Below, piece after piece: positions 60,205 to 64,000 of a stretch of 64,000 nucleotides of DNA. A model generated the notes under the pieces. That model worked only from the letters and a program-made list of their open reading frames with translations, did not search any database and was not told the DNA's origin. Position 1 is the first letter of the stretch; every line of letters begins with the position of its first letter. This DNA comes from Rhyzopertha dominica (taxonomy: Eukaryota; Arthropoda; Insecta; Coleoptera; Bostrichidae): contig QCXZ01000041.1 in assembly GCA_025024175.1 (NCBI GenBank), forward strand, positions 33,351,786-33,415,785, written 5' to 3'. The translations under genes were made by a program, and so were the position numbers.

Positions 60205-62381
60205 CAGGGTGTCAGTTAAATGATGTCATTAATTTTAGATGGCCATTCCTGAGCGAATTTTATGAAGAAAACCTTTATAAACGTATGTCCTAACTTGTTT
60301 CGTTTTCGACTTACATGGTGTCAAAGTTTTGCTTTTTTTTTGGTTTTTTGTAAATACTTTCCGATCTAATAACCATATCTCGATGAAATTCGGTATATGG
60401 AGGTTTTTCGGGGCGAGCTGTTCAAAAATGTTATCGAATTTGTGAAAACTCGTAGAGGGCGCCAGCTGCACTAATATCATGGTGTCAAACCGGTCATAAC
60501 TTTTTAGCGCGCTATGTTTCGACAAGCAGCACTCTTGCAACTTATTCCCCTGGCAATTCTAAGCAAAAAAGATACTCTTTGTCGAAAGCTCTCGGAGCAA
60601 CCGTTTTTAAAATAATGGCGATTAAAAGTTGTTATGAACTCATGAGAAGACCTATTCATTTTACTAATCAACAGAATCATGGCTGGCCATGACTGACCTG
60701 ATGGGTCAGTTTGACGTTTTCAGACGCCAGTTTGACGCTTTCAATTTTGTTTGAAGTAGTTTATCTTAGCAAATTTAGTAAAATGAATTTCTTTGAACAA
60801 GCTGAAATGCATTTTGTTTATGGACTTGCGGATGGAAACGCTGCAGAAGCCAGAAGAATTTATCAAGTACGTTATCCTAACAGAGCCGTTCCATCAGAAA
60901 GGACTTTTGTAAGATTGCATGCTAGATTGTGTAATACTGGATAACTAAATAAACACGATGAACGTCCTGGGAGACCTAGAGTCCTAATGACGCCAGAGTT
61001 GGAGGAAGCAATTCTTCGAGAAGTTGAAAATAATCCTTCAACANGTACTCGAAAATTAGCGTTACAGTTTAATGTCTGTCGCCACAGTATTCCATCGGTG
61101 TTGCATGCAGATTTATTGTATCCCTACCATGTGCAAAGAGTACAGGCATTGCTGCCAAGAGATTTTCCTACACGACTGGGCTTTTGTCAGTGGTATCTCC
61201 AACACCTTGGAAACAATCCCAACTTCACGTCATTAGTTTTATTTACTGATGAAGCAAATTTTTCACGGGAAGCTATTATTAACTTCCACAACAATCATTT
61301 TTGGAGTCATGAGAATCCCCATGCTGTTGTAGAACGAGGATTTCAACAACAATTTTCAGTGAACGTTTGGGCGAGAATTATTGGTGATTATATCATAGGG
61401 CCACATTTTCTCCCTCTGCGACTAAACGGTGAGACATACAGACAGTTCCTAGAAGAAACATTGCCNCAATTGCTAGAAAATATCCCACTGCAAACGAGGC
61501 AAAATATGTGGTTTATGCACGATGGGGCACCTGCTCACTTTAGTCTTACCGTCCGTGAACACCTNAATGCAACTTTTGGTCAACAGTGGATTGGCCGTGG
61601 AGGACCTCAACTTTGGCCACCAAGATCGCCCGATCTTAATCCACTGGATTATATCTTTTGGGGTCATCTCAAATCCCTTGTTTATGCAACGCCAGCGGTG
61701 GATGAGGAGGACTTGCGAAATAGAATTTTAATTAACGTTAATTTTATACGAAACACTCCAGGAATTTTGGAACGTGTGCGGCAATCGATGAGGAGAAGAC
61801 TTCATGCTTGCATAGCAAGTGCGGGTTCCCACTTTGAACATTTAATTTAAGAAATTTTTTGTTTCGTTTTTAATTTTTTTTTGTGATTCTCTTAAATAAT
61901 TGTTAATTAAATTACGTTATTGAATTATCGATAATCTTTTTGATGATATTTATTGAAACTTTTAATCGCCATTATTTTAAAAACGGTTGCTCCGAGAGCT
62001 TTCGACCAAGAGTACCTTTTTTGCTTAGAATTGCCAGGGGAATAAGCTGCAAGAGTGCTGCTTGTCGAAACATAGCGCGCTAAAAAGTTATGACCGATTT
62101 GACACCATGATATTAGTGCAGCTGGCGCCTTCTACGAGTTTTCACAAATTCGATAACATTTTTGAATAGCTCGCCCCGAAAAACCTCCGTATACCGAATT
62201 TCATCGAGATATGGTTATTAGATCGGAAAGTATTTACAAAAAACAAAAAAAAGCAAAACTTTGACACCCTGTAAGTCGAAAACGAAACAAGTTAGGACAT
62301 ACGTTTATTAAAGGTTTTCTTCATAAAATTCGCTCAGGAATGGCCACCTAAAATTAATGACATCATTTAACTGACACCCTG
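60205..62381 (+). mobile_element. DD41D mariner-like (rosa/Visitor-type) element with long TIRs
   Basis: 2,177 bp with TA on both sides (60203-60204, 62382-62383). Terminal inverted repeats are about 426 bp (60205-60630 and 61957-62381), beginning CAGGGTGTCAGTTAAATGAT, and differ at few positions. One transposase frame lies between them. The long, well-matched TIRs and nearly intact frame suggest a recent copy. Confidence 0.9.
60783..61850 (+). pseudogene. DD41D transposase with one premature stop
   Basis: A single frame of 356 codons from MNFFEQAEMHFVYG to SHFEHLI and TAA, interrupted only by TAA at 60942-60944 (codon 54, after LCNTG); three codons contain n. The N-terminus is a helix-turn-helix region (ARRIYQVRYPNRAVPSERTF). 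Catalytic blocks are VLFTDEANFS, MWFMHDGAPAHFS and SPDLNPLDYIFWGHLKS. I count 41 residues between the second and third catalytic aspartates, which defines DD41D. Translation could restart at 60987, but that product would lack the first DNA-binding helices. Confidence 0.88.
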
Positions 62382-62760
62382 TATATGTAAATGTATGAAT
62401 AATTATGTGTTAGAAAGCGGAAAGAAAAAAGTTTTGCCTAGTTAAGCAAGGGAAATAGTGTATCGTGTTCACAACGATTTGAAAAACGAGAAGTGCATTT
62501 TAGGTACTTTAGTGTTAAACAAAAGACGTCAAACGCAACGAAGGTCTCGGCGAAAACTATCGAGAGAACTGCTAGTGAAGCTGATTCTGGTGCATCCGAA
62601 AACAGTGCAAATTCAGTCTTCAGGTCTTTTGGAATAAAGACCAAGGAGAAGAAATTTTATCACTAATTTACTAGAGTATAAGTTAACCAATTTAAAACAT
62701 ATTGTATACGAATTTTCTTAAAAAGAAAGGAAATATTATTAACCAAATAAATACTCAACA

Positions 62761-62961
62761 TTGAGAGTTTTGTTCGGGTATCGTAGAATGCAGAATAATC
62801 CGATAGTATTTATTGAGAAACATGAGATCAGATCACTTCGCATTCGCTATTTAGAAAAAAAAAATCGATACATTCGTAGGCAAAACATGCCAATTGTCTA
62901 CCTGCACTGTGAACACATTGACCCGAAAAATTTAACAGATAATTTAACGAAAGGAAATTGA
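62761..62961 (+). pseudogene. Tc1/mariner-type transposase fragment
   Basis: A 66-codon frame reads IEKHEIRSLRIRYLEKKNRY, then IRRQNMPIVYLHCEHI. It resembles the linker before the first catalytic aspartate of Tc1/IS630-like transposases (R..YL...R..R....IVYLDE), with the expected YLDE replaced by YLHCE. Short and degenerate, so family placement is tentative. Confidence 0.4.
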
Positions 62962-63230
62962 TAATGCATCTTACCGCATCATCATTGAATTCTAGAAAAG
63001 CTGATATGGCTAAATGGCTTAATGACAGAAATATATGTCTAACGCCGAAGATACGAAATAATAAAACTTCGCAATAAACAATACTTATTATACATTAGCT
63101 ATAAGATCGACACGTTATTAAAAAGAAAAATGACGTAATTTTTTCGTTTACCATCCAACTATCTTGAACCTCATTCAGCTACTAAGCGCTAAAGTTAAAA
63201 TCACTGTTGTCGCAAAAAACAAAACACTTT

Positions 63231-63406
63231 GGGCCCGTTGCACAAAGCGTGGTTAACCAGACCCCCTAGTTAACACGCGGTTAACCAGCCGTTGCCACAG
63301 GCAGCACCAATGAAGAACGCTTAAAAAGAATCGTTTCCATGACAATTGCCCGTTGACCGCGTGTTAACCAGGGGGTCTGGTTAACCACGCTTTGTGCAAC
63401 GGGACC
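63231..63406. mobile_element. PIF/Harbinger-like MITE
   Basis: 176 bp, almost entirely inverted repeat: GGGCCCGTTGCACAAAGCGT at the left and its near complement ending AACGGGACC at the right, with arms of about 57 bp. The flanks are TTT on each side, a 3-bp duplication as in PIF/Harbinger elements. No coding capacity. Confidence 0.82.
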
Positions 63407-63604
63407 TTTAAGTTACAAGACACTTAGAAAAGAGCCCAAAACAAATTTAGTCAAATTACAGTTGAGGACTGGAAGAACAATAATTGGAGAAATCAGTATT
63501 TTCCGACACTTCAGTCGAACTTCTTATAATAAGCTTAGGAGAGCGGAGCAGTAACGATACTGGTTCTGATGGCATAAGATGACATTTTATTTCTCTTGCA
63601 GTAA

Positions 63605-63868
63605 GTATTTTTAATAGGAATTAGTAGGCTAAACGATTTATTTAAAATTTTAAATGAAGAGCGAGCTGAGTGTGTTTCTACTAAGATAGATAGAAATGGT
63701 AACCTTTACCACATTAATTTTATAACTAAATACGTATCTTCGGTAGAAGTTCAGCGACTTCTTGAAATATTTGGTTGGGTTAACCCAAGAATATTCTCAT
63801 TAAATTCTCAGATGATGTGGAGCCTGGTCAACAAAACCAAACGACACTTGATTTATCAAGCCTCCTAA
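63605..63868 (+). other. Unrecognised open frame, 87 codons
   Basis: Open from 63605 to a TAA at 63866. It reads RLNDLFKILNEERAECVSTK, then IDRNGNLYHINFITKYVSS and VEVQRLLEIFGWVN. Amino-acid composition is protein-like rather than AT-driven, but there is no ATG near the start and no family that I recognise. It could be an exon or a retroelement fragment. Confidence 0.3.
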
Positions 63869-64000
63869 ACCTGAAATAGGATATATGCTCTTTAAATTGC
63901 CCAACATATTAAAGATACATCTCACTCCATAGGTTGTAAAAGTTTAAAAACCAGTTTCTAAAAACACGAACCTTTATTCAAAGAAATAGAAATACTTTAA

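Noticed and set aside
1..64000. CRISPR arrays, bacterial operons or ribosome binding sites
   Set aside because: No spaced direct repeats, and all supported genes are intron-containing animal genes.

Overview
The window is eukaryotic and almost certainly insect nuclear DNA. It is AT-rich, its genes are split by introns with clean GT-AG boundaries, the protein families are animal ones, and interspersed repeats fill much of the space between exons. Single ambiguous bases (n) are scattered through it, as in a draft assembly. I cannot name the species.

Four host genes can be reconstructed by matching splice sites and reading phase. (1) Positions 1-2582, minus strand: the N-terminal part of a FAST-kinase-domain family mitochondrial protein, running off the left edge. 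(2) Positions 2717-3426, plus strand: a complete three-exon CYTH-domain protein, head-to-head with gene 1 with 134 bp between start codons. (3) Positions 13856-31389, plus strand: an ETS transcription factor of the epithelium-specific (ELF3/EHF-like) type with a PNT domain, an AT-hook and a C-terminal ETS domain. Its PNT domain is encoded twice, by two homologous exons of the same phase about 10 kb apart, and a candidate alternative first exon lies just before the second. (4) Positions 36524-58713, minus strand: the 3' half of an atypical soluble guanylate cyclase (Gyc88E/beta-3-like), with the C-terminal part of the catalytic domain and a long tail ending in a PDZ-ligand-like sequence; its 5' exons lie beyond the right edge. 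Genes 3 and 4 converge.

The rest is a dense, nested transposon landscape. A P-element-like family has two copies (4997-11706 and 17187-22380), each with about 31-bp inverted ends and 8-bp target duplications. One copy is interrupted by a hAT element (10023-11642). The other holds a near-intact Ty3/gypsy element of the CsRn1 clade (17620-22111), with LTRs that differ at one base and a tRNA-Trp primer site. A second hAT element (23913-24969) sits 10 bp inside the intron after the candidate alternative ETS first exon. The guanylate cyclase introns carry relics of Ty3/gypsy, CsRn1-like, Penelope-like and BEL/Pao elements, a mariner split by another element, and a large fold-back element. To the right of that gene are a LINE tail and a DD41D mariner-like element (60205-62381) with about 426-bp inverted repeats and a transposase broken by one stop codon plus unresolved bases.

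Points most worth following up: the duplicated PNT exons and dual first exons of the ETS gene; the long-TIR DD41D element and its apparent non-autonomous fold-back relative at 49495-50960; the asymmetric-terminus elements at 37292 and 41717; and an unnamed two-copy repeat with a conserved hairpin at its start (3981 and 24104).
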